A stretch of 64,000 bases of DNA, from positions 62,001 through 126,000 of the forward strand of contig NZ_QXJP01000006.1 in NCBI RefSeq assembly GCF_004115085.1, written 5' to 3'. Positions 23,870-32,060 of this stretch are shown piece after piece; the stretch's first letter is position 1; the number at the start of each line of letters is the position of its first letter. The notes beneath the pieces were generated by a model. The model saw only the letters and a list, made by a program, of their open reading frames with translations, made no database searches and was not told where the DNA came from. The stretch comes from Longirhabdus pacifica (GTDB lineage: Bacteria > Bacillota > Bacilli > Paenibacillales > DSM-105158). The position numbers and the translations under genes were made by a program.

Positions 23870-24898
23870 ATGAGATCTACGTTCATGATTATTTTTAGCA
23901 TACTGTTATTACTGAATCTATTCGCACATCCACTCCATAGCTTTGCTGAGGAAGCAACTTCAGTGGATGAAACAGATTACTTTACACCATCGGAAAACAT
24001 AGAACAGATTATGGTTGATACGGCTTCTCATCTCATTCATATGGATATGTTGTCATCAGATATCCAGCAGCAATACGATGTGATGAGTGCAGGAGAACAT
24101 ACCCTTAAACAAAGTATGGCTACAACAGCATTTCCATCTTCTCTGTTTAAAATTGCAACGGTGCATATGAGCAAGTGGTCCAATGATGTAAGACCAATGG
24201 TGAAAAGCACGAATCAACAAATTATTCAATATGGAGCAACCTTTCTTGATCATTACAATGCATTAGTTACGTTTGCAAACGATGATGATTTGGAAAGTGT
24301 ACAAAACGAATTAAACATCTTGAAAAGCGAAATTGGGATACAAAAAAATAGTGTGGAACAATTAATTACATCATTTAGTGATTATCGAAATGATTTGTCT
24401 AGCGATGTACGGCAATTTAAAAAAGAATCAGACGCTATCCTCCTTCAATTGGAAGGCGAGAACGCCATCATCCAGACGTTGAATAAAGAGATATCTAATT
24501 TGAAAAAATCTATAGAAAAGAACAAAGCGATTATTTCTGTTGGCGCGATTGGTGGCATATTTGGATTACCCGCAGTCATTACAGCTTCTATTAATCTGAA
24601 GAAGGATAAAGAAAAGTTAAGTCAGAAGCAAGCAGAACTTAATGCAGCCATGGCACAAGTGGGCGCGCTAAAGTTGATGGATAGTGTCGTTCATTCATTT
24701 TTAACATCAGTCGAAAGTGTTTTGGAATCCCTGCAGCAACTGAATACAGAATGGCTATTCATGGACGCTAAATTTGTTACCTTGTTTGACAGTTTAGCAG
24801 ATATTCAAGAACTTGGACTCATCTTCATTATACCAAATCTCAATACAGCCAAAGATAGTTGGGAAGACATTGTTTCTTACGCCGAGATATTGAATTAA
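23870..24898 (+). CDS. HBL/NHE-family toxin component with short head
   Basis: 342 residues from ATG at 23870 (the longer frame from 23813 starts inside the previous gene and lacks a ribosome binding site; AGAAAGGGAAG fits 23870). Signal peptide 1-26, cut after SFA. The helical bundle matches the family (SKWSNDVRPMVKSTNQQIIQYGATF; C-terminal LNTAKDSWEDIVSYAEIL parallels LETAKDSWQDISDLAQTL of its neighbours). The head is only about 23 hydrophobic residues (219-241) instead of about 50. It could be the component that activates rather than inserts, as NheA does, but that is inference. Confidence 0.82.
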   Translation: MRSTFMIIFSILLLLNLFAHPLHSFAEEATSVDETDYFTPSENIEQIMVDTASHLIHMDMLSSDIQQQYDVMSAGEHTLKQSMATTAFPSSLFKIATVHMSKWSNDVRPMVKSTNQQIIQYGATFLDHYNALVTFANDDDLESVQNELNILKSEIGIQKNSVEQLITSFSDYRNDLSSDVRQFKKESDAILLQLEGENAIIQTLNKEISNLKKSIEKNKAIISVGAIGGIFGLPAVITASINLKKDKEKLSQKQAELNAAMAQVGALKLMDSVVHSFLTSVESVLESLQQLNTEWLFMDAKFVTLFDSLADIQELGLIFIIPNLNTAKDSWEDIVSYAEILN

Positions 24899-24996
24899 AA
24901 ACAATAATAATCATACTACCTATCATCAGAAATTTTTATCACCAAGAACCCTTTTTAATTATTTTTTATATATAGGCGCATATAGTTTAGAAGATG

Positions 24997-25005
24997 CATA
25001 CGTTA
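24997..25005 (+). promoter_or_regulatory. Sporulation-type -10 element
   Basis: CATACGTTA fits CATA-N3-TA of SigE/SigK promoters. It lies about 26 bases upstream of the ribosome binding site of the repeat protein. The -35 is not obvious. Confidence 0.4.
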
Positions 25006-25044
25006 TATTAGCCTATTATGAATTGAAAGAAAAGGAGCAGTGTG

Positions 25045-26328
25045 ATGAAGGAGAATAATAAAAAAGTTTCCCCGGATGAGTCAAATAATGCGAGAAATGG
25101 CAATGATGCAGATGATATGTATGATTTGAATGCTATGAATGCAGCAAATGCCAACATGTATACATCGCTAACCGCAAACCCAAATATGGTATCGCCAGCA
25201 GGTGTGATGCCAAACGCGCCGAATATGGTGTCACCAGCTGGCATGATGCCGAACGCGCCGAATATGGTATCCCCAGCTGGCATGATGCCGAACGCGCCGA
25301 ATATGGTATCCCCTTTTGGTATGATGCCAAACGCCCCAAATATGGTATCCCCTTTTGGTATGATGCCAAATGAGCCGAATATGGTATCCCCTCTTGGCAT
25401 GATGCCAAATGAGCCGAATATGGTATCCCCTCTTGGCATGATGCCAAATGCACCAAATATGGTATCGCCAGCAGGCATGATGCCGAATGAGCCCAATATG
25501 GTGTCCCCTTTTGGCATGATGCCAAATGCACCAAATATGGTATCGCCAGCAGGCATGATGCCAAATGAGCCAAATATGGTATCGCCAGCAGGCATGATGC
25601 CGAATGAGCCCAATATGGTGTCCCCTTTTGGCATGATGCCAAATGCACCAAATATGGTATCGCCAGCAGGCATGATGCCAAATGAGCCAAATATGGTATC
25701 GCCAGCAGGCATGATGCCAAATGAGCCAAATATGGTATCGCCAGCAGGCATGATGCCAAATGAGCCAAATATGGTATCGCCAGCAGGCATGATGCCAAAT
25801 GCACCGAATATGGTATCGCCAGCGGGCATGATGCCGAATGCACCGAATATGGTATCGCCAGCAGGCATGATGCCGAATGAGCCAAATATGGTATCGCCAG
25901 CAGGCATGATGCCGAATGAGCCGAATATGGTATCGCCAGCGGGCATGATGCCGAATGCACCGAATATGGTATCGCCATTTGGAGGTATGCCAAACCAAGC
26001 ACCGAACATGGTATCCCCATTTGGCATGATGCCGAACCAAGCACCGAACATGGTATCGCCATTTGGCATGATGCCGAACCAAGCACCAAATATGGTGTCT
26101 CCGCTATCAGCAGATCAACATAGTAATATGCCTCATGCTAGTTTACCGATGATACTAGACCAAGTTAGCCCGTGGGTAGAGTATGGCATGAAGGAAGCTA
26201 AAAAAACGAGTTATAAACATGCTATGACTGAAGTAGGTATTATTTCTTATTTATTAGGAATGGGATATGATCCCAAAACAGCGTATAATTTAGCGGAACA
26301 GTTTGAAACCAATGAAACATACAAATAG
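25045..26328 (+). CDS. Tandem 13-residue repeat protein, putative spore coat
   Basis: 427 residues; ATG at 25045 seven bases after AAAGGAG. The acidic, Asn-rich N-terminus (to about residue 46) is followed by about 23 copies of NMVSPxGMMPNxP, where the first x is Ala, Phe or Leu and the second Ala, Glu or Gln-Ala. The C-terminal domain of about 75 residues (LPMILDQVSPWVEYGMKEAKKTSYKHAMTEV, ending LLGMGYDPKTAYNLAEQF) is helical and not repetitive. There is no signal peptide. Met/Pro/Asn-rich repeat proteins of this kind are usually spore coat or exosporium structural proteins, and the upstream -10 agrees, but I do not recognise a named family. Confidence 0.72.
   Translation: MKENNKKVSPDESNNARNGNDADDMYDLNAMNAANANMYTSLTANPNMVSPAGVMPNAPNMVSPAGMMPNAPNMVSPAGMMPNAPNMVSPFGMMPNAPNMVSPFGMMPNEPNMVSPLGMMPNEPNMVSPLGMMPNAPNMVSPAGMMPNEPNMVSPFGMMPNAPNMVSPAGMMPNEPNMVSPAGMMPNEPNMVSPFGMMPNAPNMVSPAGMMPNEPNMVSPAGMMPNEPNMVSPAGMMPNEPNMVSPAGMMPNAPNMVSPAGMMPNAPNMVSPAGMMPNEPNMVSPAGMMPNEPNMVSPAGMMPNAPNMVSPFGGMPNQAPNMVSPFGMMPNQAPNMVSPFGMMPNQAPNMVSPLSADQHSNMPHASLPMILDQVSPWVEYGMKEAKKTSYKHAMTEVGIISYLLGMGYDPKTAYNLAEQFETNETYK
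25183..26103 (+). repeat. 39-bp in-frame tandem repeat array
   Basis: About 23 units of 39 bases (AAT-ATG-GTA-TC...), with the last three units 42 bases because of one added codon (CAA). Higher-order blocks are visible: Ala-Glu/Phe-Ala unit pairs around 25460-25560 and 25580-25680 are repeated, indicating expansion by unequal recombination or slippage. The array keeps long spurious frames open on the minus strand. Confidence 0.9.
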
Positions 26329-26348
26329 TCAAAATGTGAACAAAAAAG

Positions 26349-26387
26349 AAGACAGGTAGTGAGTCATCAACAACTGCCTGTCTTTTT
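26349..26387. terminator. Bidirectional terminator
   Basis: AGACAGGTAGT pairs with ACTGCCTGTCT around a 9-10 base loop, with AAAAAAG on the left and TTTTTCCC on the right. It lies between the convergent repeat-protein and YvlD-like genes. Confidence 0.8.
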
Positions 26388-26392
26388 CCCAT

Positions 26393-26749
26393 TTACCTGC
26401 TTTTTGCGGATCGAAAAGGGGTACTGATTGGGAAAAATAAATCCAATAAACCGATAACAAGTGCTGCTAAAAGCGCACCTATAATCGTAACATCTACATT
26501 GCCGACAAAAAATTGTGACACCCATATGACTGCCGCACTAATAATAAATCCGACAATTCCTCTTCCGAAAGGAGTAATTCTACGCCCGCCTTGTAAAGAT
26601 TCCACTCCCCAACCAATCAGTGCGATAACGACAGCAAAAAACAATGCACTAAAGAATCCACCGATCGAAAACTGAGGAACAATCCAACTGACAAACAATA
26701 AGACAATAGCGGAAACAATAAAGCGAAAAATATGTCTAACAATTCCCAT
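26393..26749 (-). CDS. Phage-holin-4-like/YvlD family membrane protein
   Basis: 118 residues with four hydrophobic segments (IFRFIVSAIVLLFVSWIVPQF; FFSALFFAVVIALIGWGVESL; RGIVGFIISAAVIWVSQFFVG; IIGALLAALVIGLLDLFFP). Topology and residues are those of the YvlD/PF04020 family, annotated phage holin family 4 superfamily but chromosomal in many Firmicutes. In B. subtilis yvlD is part of the SigW envelope-stress regulon; no such promoter is evident here. The ribosome binding site AAGGAGGTGAGTGC is excellent. Its function is not known in detail. Confidence 0.82.
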   Translation of the reverse strand: MGIVRHIFRFIVSAIVLLFVSWIVPQFSIGGFFSALFFAVVIALIGWGVESLQGGRRITPFGRGIVGFIISAAVIWVSQFFVGNVDVTIIGALLAALVIGLLDLFFPISTPFRSAKSR

Positions 26750-26769
26750 GCACTCACCTCCTTATATAA

Positions 26770-26860
26770 AAACTTATTACCACTATCCAGATGGAGAAAT
26801 ATTGACATTCACCTTTATCCCCTTGCTACTGAGATGTAAACTTATTTCGTATTAATTCTC
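26770..26860. repeat. Diverged copy of the 123-bp structured repeat
   Basis: CTTATTACCACTATCCAGAT, CACCTTTAT, GCTACTGAGATGTAAACTTA and AATTCTC align in order with CTTATTACCGCTAACCATAAGAT, AACCTTTAC, GGCAACTGAGGCGTAAACTTA and AGTTCTC of the units at 9236-9603. The element is single, lacks the first hairpin, and stands in the gap upstream of the YvlD-like gene and mutS2. Confidence 0.6.
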
Positions 26861-27016
26861 TACCTTGTTTATTTCTGTATTCATTTATACTTTGTTAATT
26901 AAGCAGATAATATGTAATAATGAATGAAAAATGACTTGTGCACGTTCATTCCACTAAAAAAATTAGCTTATTACAACTCAATTGGATATAATATAGGCAG
27001 CAAGGAGGGATTCGGT

Positions 27017-29377
27017 TTGGACAACAAAGTATTAAGGAAATTAGAGTATCATAAAATAATGGACAAGCTTGCACAACAAGCATCCACTTTCCTTGGAAAG
27101 CAAAGGGTTGCAGCGCTCATGCCCTTGTCTCATATAGATGAAGTGAATCATCGATTACAGGCAACAGAAGAAGCAAGCCAAGTCATTCGCTTAAAAGGAC
27201 ATCCACCATTTAGCAACATAGAAGATATCGTGCCAGCTTTGAAACGAGCAAAGATTGGCGGCATGTTAAATCCCAAAGAACTTATTCATATTGCGAATGT
27301 AATTTATGCTGGAAAACGACTAGTGAAATTTTTGAACGCAGTGGAAGAAAAAGAACTGCCTATTTTAGAGCATTTATGGACACAGATGCAAGACTTGCAA
27401 CATGTGGAGCAAGCCATAACGCAATGTATTAATGAGAGTGGGGAAATCGTCGATCATGCGACGTCAGCACTTGCTCAAATTAGAAGAGAACTGCGTCTTG
27501 GTGAATCCAGAGTGCGTGATAAATTAATGCAGATGATTAAATCGCCCAATACGTTAAAGAAATTACAGGATGGTATTTTAACGATTCGTAATGAACGTTA
27601 TGTTATTCCTGTGAAACAAGAGTATCGGTCTCATTTTGGTGGTATTATTCATGATCAATCTTCTTCAGGAGCCACATTATATATTGAGCCAGAAGTTATC
27701 GTGAATATGAATAATAAATTGAAAGAATGGAAGTTGAAAGAGGAAAGAGAGATTGAAAAAATCTTAATTCAACTTTCCCATCTTATTGAAGAGGAACAAG
27801 ACAATCTTCACATAAATTTAGATATGATCGGGCACATTGATTTTATTTTTGCCAAAGCCAAATTATCCAATACGCTGCAAGCTACGTTGCCGAAAGTAAA
27901 TGATCAAGGATATCTGAAGTTAAAACAAGCTCGCCATCCGCTTATCCGTATAGAAGATGTCGTACCATGCAGCATCGAGCTTGGTGGCACGTACACATCG
28001 ATGCTTATTACAGGACCGAACACAGGTGGTAAAACCGTCACGTTAAAAACGGTAGGCCTGTTATCTCTGATGGCGATGTCAGGATTATTTATTCCTGTGG
28101 AAGATGGTAGTGAAATCAGTGTATTTGAAGGTGTTTATGCCGATATTGGTGATGAGCAAAGTATTGAACAAAATTTAAGTACATTCTCCAGTCATTTAAC
28201 GAACATCATTCACATTTTAGAGAGAATGACACCAAATAGTTTGATTCTACTAGATGAAGTAGGAGCGGGAACCGACCCTACAGAAGGTGCAGCGTTGGCA
28301 ATTTCCATTATTGAGCACATTTATAAGCGGCAGTGTCGCCTCATTGCTACAACGCATTACAGCGAGCTAAAAGCATATGCCTATGATAGAGAAGGCATTA
28401 TCAATGCGAGCATGGAATTTGATGTGGACACGCTGAGTCCTACTTACCGCTTATTAATTGGTATTCCTGGACGTAGTAACGCTTTTAATATCGCACAAAG
28501 GTTAGGTTTATCGCAGGACATTATTTTGGATGCGAAAAGTAAAGTAAACCATGCAGATCAAAAAGTGGATACGATGATCGCTAACTTAGAAGAAAATCGG
28601 GTTACCGCTGAAGCAGAAAGAAAAGAAGCAGAGCAAATCAGAACGGAGCTTCAGCAACTGCGTCACGAATTGGAACGTGAAAAAGAAAGCCAAGCACAAA
28701 TGCGAGCAAAAGTGATGAACAAAGCACAAGATGAAGCAGCACACCTAGTAAAAAAAGCGCAAAAAGAAGCTGAAAGCATCATTCAAGACCTTCGTAAACT
28801 TGCACTGGAAGAACAGACGAGTATGAAGGAACACAAATTAATACAAGCGAAGAAAAAGCTAGAAGAAGCCATTCCGGAAAAAGAAGCCGCACCAAAACCG
28901 AAAAAGAAAAACAACCAAAAGGTCAATATCGAAGCTGGAGACGAAGTGTTTGTAGAACAGTTTAATCAAAAAGGGTTCGTGATAGATGTTATTAATGAAA
29001 AAGAACTCACCGTCCAGCTTGGCATTATGAAAATGAAAGTACGCAAAGACGGAGTAGAGCTTATACAGAAGAAAAAACAAGAACAATCCACTGCAAGCCG
29101 CTCTGCTATATTAAAACGTGCTGCTGATGACCCTGTACAAATGGAACTTGATTTAAGAGGTAAAAATGTGGAAGAAGCATATATTGAATTAGATCGTTTC
29201 ATTGATGAGTGTGTGCTTTCAAACTTAAATCAAATGCACATTATTCACGGAAAAGGCACGGGAGTGCTACGGAATGGAATTCAACAGTACTTAAGAAAGC
29301 ACAAATATGTGAAGAGTCTTCGCCTAGGTGAATATGGCGAGGGAGGTTCAGGTGTTACCGTTGCTCAATTGAAATAG
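27017..29377 (+). CDS. mutS2: Endonuclease MutS2
   Basis: 786 residues, the normal length. Start is TTG at 27017, eight bases after AAGGAGG; the longer frame from 26924 has no ribosome binding site. The N-terminal part is the MutS core/clamp region, followed by the ABC-type ATPase with Walker A TGPNTGGKTVTLK and Walker B LILLDEVGAGTDPTEGAA. After a charged coiled coil (about 515-640) comes a C-terminal Smr nuclease domain (LDLRGKNVEEAYIELDRFID, HIIHGKGTGVLRNG). In Firmicutes MutS2 suppresses recombination and also acts on collided ribosomes; it is not the mismatch-repair MutS. Confidence 0.97.
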   Translation: MDNKVLRKLEYHKIMDKLAQQASTFLGKQRVAALMPLSHIDEVNHRLQATEEASQVIRLKGHPPFSNIEDIVPALKRAKIGGMLNPKELIHIANVIYAGKRLVKFLNAVEEKELPILEHLWTQMQDLQHVEQAITQCINESGEIVDHATSALAQIRRELRLGESRVRDKLMQMIKSPNTLKKLQDGILTIRNERYVIPVKQEYRSHFGGIIHDQSSSGATLYIEPEVIVNMNNKLKEWKLKEEREIEKILIQLSHLIEEEQDNLHINLDMIGHIDFIFAKAKLSNTLQATLPKVNDQGYLKLKQARHPLIRIEDVVPCSIELGGTYTSMLITGPNTGGKTVTLKTVGLLSLMAMSGLFIPVEDGSEISVFEGVYADIGDEQSIEQNLSTFSSHLTNIIHILERMTPNSLILLDEVGAGTDPTEGAALAISIIEHIYKRQCRLIATTHYSELKAYAYDREGIINASMEFDVDTLSPTYRLLIGIPGRSNAFNIAQRLGLSQDIILDAKSKVNHADQKVDTMIANLEENRVTAEAERKEAEQIRTELQQLRHELEREKESQAQMRAKVMNKAQDEAAHLVKKAQKEAESIIQDLRKLALEEQTSMKEHKLIQAKKKLEEAIPEKEAAPKPKKKNNQKVNIEAGDEVFVEQFNQKGFVIDVINEKELTVQLGIMKMKVRKDGVELIQKKKQEQSTASRSAILKRAADDPVQMELDLRGKNVEEAYIELDRFIDECVLSNLNQMHIIHGKGTGVLRNGIQQYLRKHKYVKSLRLGEYGEGGSGVTVAQLK

Positions 29378-29427
29378 ATAAAGTAACGCATCTGTATATT
29401 TTGGTTAAAGAGAGGTGTGTAGAAGTG

Positions 29428-29865
29428 ATGGGTGATCGTGTCATAAATGAACAAATAGACAAGCTACTTACCAACCCTTATTTCGAGACACTAGCAGTCT
29501 TTTCTGTATCTATTTTAGCGCTTGTTATTTTTATATCTTTTTTTGAATTAGTGACACGGTATAAAGATTGGGAGCAAATAAAGCAAGGAAATGTTGCAGT
29601 TTCCATGGCTATAGTAGGAAAAATCATTGGTATTTGTATTATTTTTCGATTTGCTCTCATTCAAAAACCAGAATCTATTTATCATGAGCTTATATGGGGT
29701 TCTTTCGGTTTTTTACTGCTTCTCATTGCTTATTATATTTTTGAGTTTTTAACACCAGTATTTAAGGTAGATAAAGAACTAGAGAAAGGGAACAAAGCTG
29801 TAGGGTTAATTGCCATGTTGCTTTCCGTATCCCTATCTTTAGTTATAGGTGCAAGTATTCCTTAA
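29428..29865 (+). CDS. DUF350 domain membrane protein
   Basis: About 145 residues with four membrane segments (about 25-47, 62-82, 93-115 and 124-144). Two repeated halves carry the family's GN-AV motif: KQGNVAVSMAIVGKIIGICIIF and EKGNKAVGLIAMLLSVSLSLVIGASI. DUF350 (YjfL-like) proteins are inner-membrane proteins of unknown role. The ribosome binding site AGAGGTG allows GTG at 29425 or ATG at 29428. It follows mutS2, an order also common in Paenibacillaceae. Confidence 0.85.
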   Translation: MGDRVINEQIDKLLTNPYFETLAVFSVSILALVIFISFFELVTRYKDWEQIKQGNVAVSMAIVGKIIGICIIFRFALIQKPESIYHELIWGSFGFLLLLIAYYIFEFLTPVFKVDKELEKGNKAVGLIAMLLSVSLSLVIGASIP

Positions 29866-29928
29866 TTATTCATCGTTGATGTTCATGTTGTTGATATCAT
29901 GTTGTTGATATAGAAAGGGGTAATACGC

Positions 29929-30003
29929 GTGAAATATTTATGGGGATCTTTATTATGTTGTGCTGCTATTTTTTTTATTGTAGGTGTTTTTTATTTAATG
30001 TAA
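29929..30003 (+). CDS. 24-residue single-pass membrane peptide
   Basis: GTG at 29929 after the ribosome binding site AAAGGGG, encoding MKYLWGSLLCCAAIFFIVGVFYLM and a stop. Nearly the whole peptide is one hydrophobic helix with two adjacent cysteines. It lies between the DUF350 and zinc-ribbon genes. Small membrane peptides of this type are often real but unannotated; nothing shows its role. Confidence 0.5.
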   Translation: MKYLWGSLLCCAAIFFIVGVFYLM

Positions 30004-30075
30004 GTGATGGAATATAAAAAATGATAAACCAAATTGAAAAATAAATTGGAGAAATACAAGAAGGAGAATATATAA

Positions 30076-30585
30076 ATGCAAACAGTGTGCCAGTGGTGCC
30101 AAACAGAAATCATGATGGATGAGAAAAATCCGGAAACGACTTGTCCACATTGCGAAAACGAACTCGGTGATTATAAAAGTATGCAAATTCCAATGGAGAT
30201 GGAAGAAGAGGATGCTACGGAACAAGAAAACACCGTCGAGAATCATGAAGAAAGTGAAGAAGAAGATCTATTTTTCTTAGAAGAAGATTTTATGAGTGAG
30301 AATGATGAGGAAGAACTAGAAGTATATGAAACGTATGTAGATCAAAGCTTGCAGCAAACAGAAGGATACGCACTATGTAAAGACTGCGAGGAGCAAATGA
30401 TCTTTACTGGCCAACAAAAAGTAACAGCGGACACTTTCCAAAGCAATGAACAGCTGCAAACGCCTTTTCTCGTTGCTCCATACCATATGGATGTATTTTT
30501 ATGTCCTCACTGTTTTCAACAGAAAACGTACTTATCTACGGAAGATCGTGCTGACTTAATGCAGCGGCTGAAACAAAAAGGATAA
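30076..30585 (+). CDS. Acidic zinc-ribbon-like protein
   Basis: 169 residues. An N-terminal zinc ribbon (CQWCQTEI...CPHCEN, residues 5-27) is followed by a long acidic linker (about 35-95) that is mostly Glu and Asp. A second zinc-binding part has CKDCEEQM (about residue 103) and CPHCFQQK (about residue 147). The four CxxC pairs would bind two zinc ions. The ribosome binding site is AAGGAG before ATG at 30076. I do not know a characterised homologue; the acidic linker suggests a protein- or RNA-polymerase-binding adaptor, but that is speculation. Confidence 0.8.
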   Translation: MQTVCQWCQTEIMMDEKNPETTCPHCENELGDYKSMQIPMEMEEEDATEQENTVENHEESEEEDLFFLEEDFMSENDEEELEVYETYVDQSLQQTEGYALCKDCEEQMIFTGQQKVTADTFQSNEQLQTPFLVAPYHMDVFLCPHCFQQKTYLSTEDRADLMQRLKQKG

Positions 30586-30705
30586 AGTATTTAAGTTTTA
30601 TATACATGATAATACTCCAGTAAATGATCATTGCTATATAATTTCGTTTTTTGGGGAAGCTAAACCTTGTGTTACAAAGAGAGTAGCAAAGGTGTGCATT
30701 TCTTC

Positions 30706-31980
30706 ATGGATAAATCTGCAAAAAAGTTACATCATGCAAATGAATTCGGCAAACAAGCCATACTTTTACTCATCGTGCAAGGGCTGCATGCAGCAGCTAC
30801 AGCACTCTCTTCTACGTTCGTGAATGTGTACTTATGGAAAATTTCCAACAACTACATTACTATAGCCTCTTTTGCGTTGTCGCATCAAATTGCAGGGGCA
30901 CTAACCTTTTTTCTAGCTGGGAAATGGGTGAAGGAATATAACAAAATGAATAGTCTCCGCCTAGGTGTCGTATTGTCGGGGGCTTTTTATTTACTCATTT
31001 TGCTGTTGCAAGAGAAGGCGATTCATTACGTGTTGTTACTTGGTGCATTGCAAGGGATAGCGGCAGGTTTTTTCTGGCTCGCATTCAATGTCGTTTATTT
31101 TGAAATAACGGATAGAGATAATCGAGATAAGTTCAACGGCTGGGCAGGGCTGCTTAGCTCATTAGCCGGCATGCTTGCACCTTGGATATCGGGTATTATC
31201 ATTACGCAAATGAAGGATGAAGTGGGATATATGTTTATATTTGCTGTGTCGTTAGGTATTTTCTTTGTTGCCGCGGTCATTAGTTTTTTCCTTACCAAAC
31301 GAGAAGTGCAGGACCATTATGAATGGTTTCATGGGTTTAGACAGTTGGGGGAAAAAGGGAACGTTTGGCGAAAAGTAATGCCAGCATTAACCGCTCAAGG
31401 TTTTAGAGAAGGTGTATTTGCTTTTCTCATTGCGCTATTAGTGTTTAAGGCGACCAGTAGTGAACTAAGACTCGGTAACTTCTCCCTCGTTACTTCTGGT
31501 GTTGCCCTCGTCAGTTATTGGGTAGCAGGTAAAATTTTAAAGCCTTCAAACCGTAGTTTGTTGATGCTGCTAGGGACGATTGCATTAATCGCTTTTATTT
31601 TACCGTTATTTATCGCACTGTCTTATCCTATCATTCTCATTTTTGGCATTGGTACCGCCGTATTTTTACCTTACTTTGTCGTTCCGATGACCTCATCTGT
31701 CTTTGATATCATTGGGAAGACGCAGGAAAGCGCGCAGCATCGTGTAGAATACGTCGTATTGCGAGAAACAGGATTAAATCTTGGAAGAATATTAGGCACT
31801 GTATTATTTATCATCGTGCTGGCTATTTTTGGACAAAACAACGCATTGATTATGACCGTGCTTATTTTAATTATTGGTAGTACGCCACTCGTGGCTTGGA
31901 TGTTTATGAGAAATTTGTTGGATCAACATGAGCGAAATGTGAAGCCATTTAAACCATACGAAGGAAGAAGCCAGAAATAA
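30706..31980 (+). CDS. MFS transporter
   Basis: 424 residues from ATG at 30706 after AAAGGTG. About 12 hydrophobic segments in two sets of six with a polar loop in the middle (about 190-220) fit the major facilitator superfamily. The motif between helices 2 and 3 is weak (LAGKWVKEYNKMNSLRLG). Its family, found in Bacillus (YkuC/YqgE-like proteins), is usually annotated only as MFS transporter. YqgE in B. subtilis is a similar length and has the same lack of a clear substrate signature. It is monocistronic with a bidirectional terminator shared with the potassium transporter gene. Confidence 0.88.
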   Translation: MDKSAKKLHHANEFGKQAILLLIVQGLHAAATALSSTFVNVYLWKISNNYITIASFALSHQIAGALTFFLAGKWVKEYNKMNSLRLGVVLSGAFYLLILLLQEKAIHYVLLLGALQGIAAGFFWLAFNVVYFEITDRDNRDKFNGWAGLLSSLAGMLAPWISGIIITQMKDEVGYMFIFAVSLGIFFVAAVISFFLTKREVQDHYEWFHGFRQLGEKGNVWRKVMPALTAQGFREGVFAFLIALLVFKATSSELRLGNFSLVTSGVALVSYWVAGKILKPSNRSLLMLLGTIALIAFILPLFIALSYPIILIFGIGTAVFLPYFVVPMTSSVFDIIGKTQESAQHRVEYVVLRETGLNLGRILGTVLFIIVLAIFGQNNALIMTVLILIIGSTPLVAWMFMRNLLDQHERNVKPFKPYEGRSQK

Positions 31981-32016
31981 GTACCACCCAAAGCAAAATG
32001 AGATAAATAATAAAAA

Positions 32017-32040
32017 AGGAACCAAATGATTTGGTTCCTT
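32017..32040. terminator. Bidirectional terminator
   Basis: AAGGAACCAAA (32017-32027) and TTTGGTTCCTT (32030-32040) form an 11-bp stem with A-rich left flank, between the convergent MFS and KtrB genes. Confidence 0.8.
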
Positions 32041-32060
32041 CACATCTTCCTTAACTCTGG

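Noticed and set aside
25008..26089. Long minus-strand open frames (283-353 codons) opposite the repeat protein
   Set aside because: They stay open only because the 39-bp unit has no stop in those frames; they lack starts with ribosome binding sites and their translations are the same unit read backwards. The plus-strand frame has the start, ribosome binding site and a non-repetitive C-terminal domain.
25183..26103. Possible CRISPR array
   Set aside because: Units are contiguous, 39 bases, in frame and without unique spacers; it is a coding tandem repeat.
26924..27016. Longer N-terminus for MutS2
   Set aside because: No ribosome binding site, and family members start at the DNKVLRKLEYHKI segment; AAGGAGG fits the TTG at 27017.
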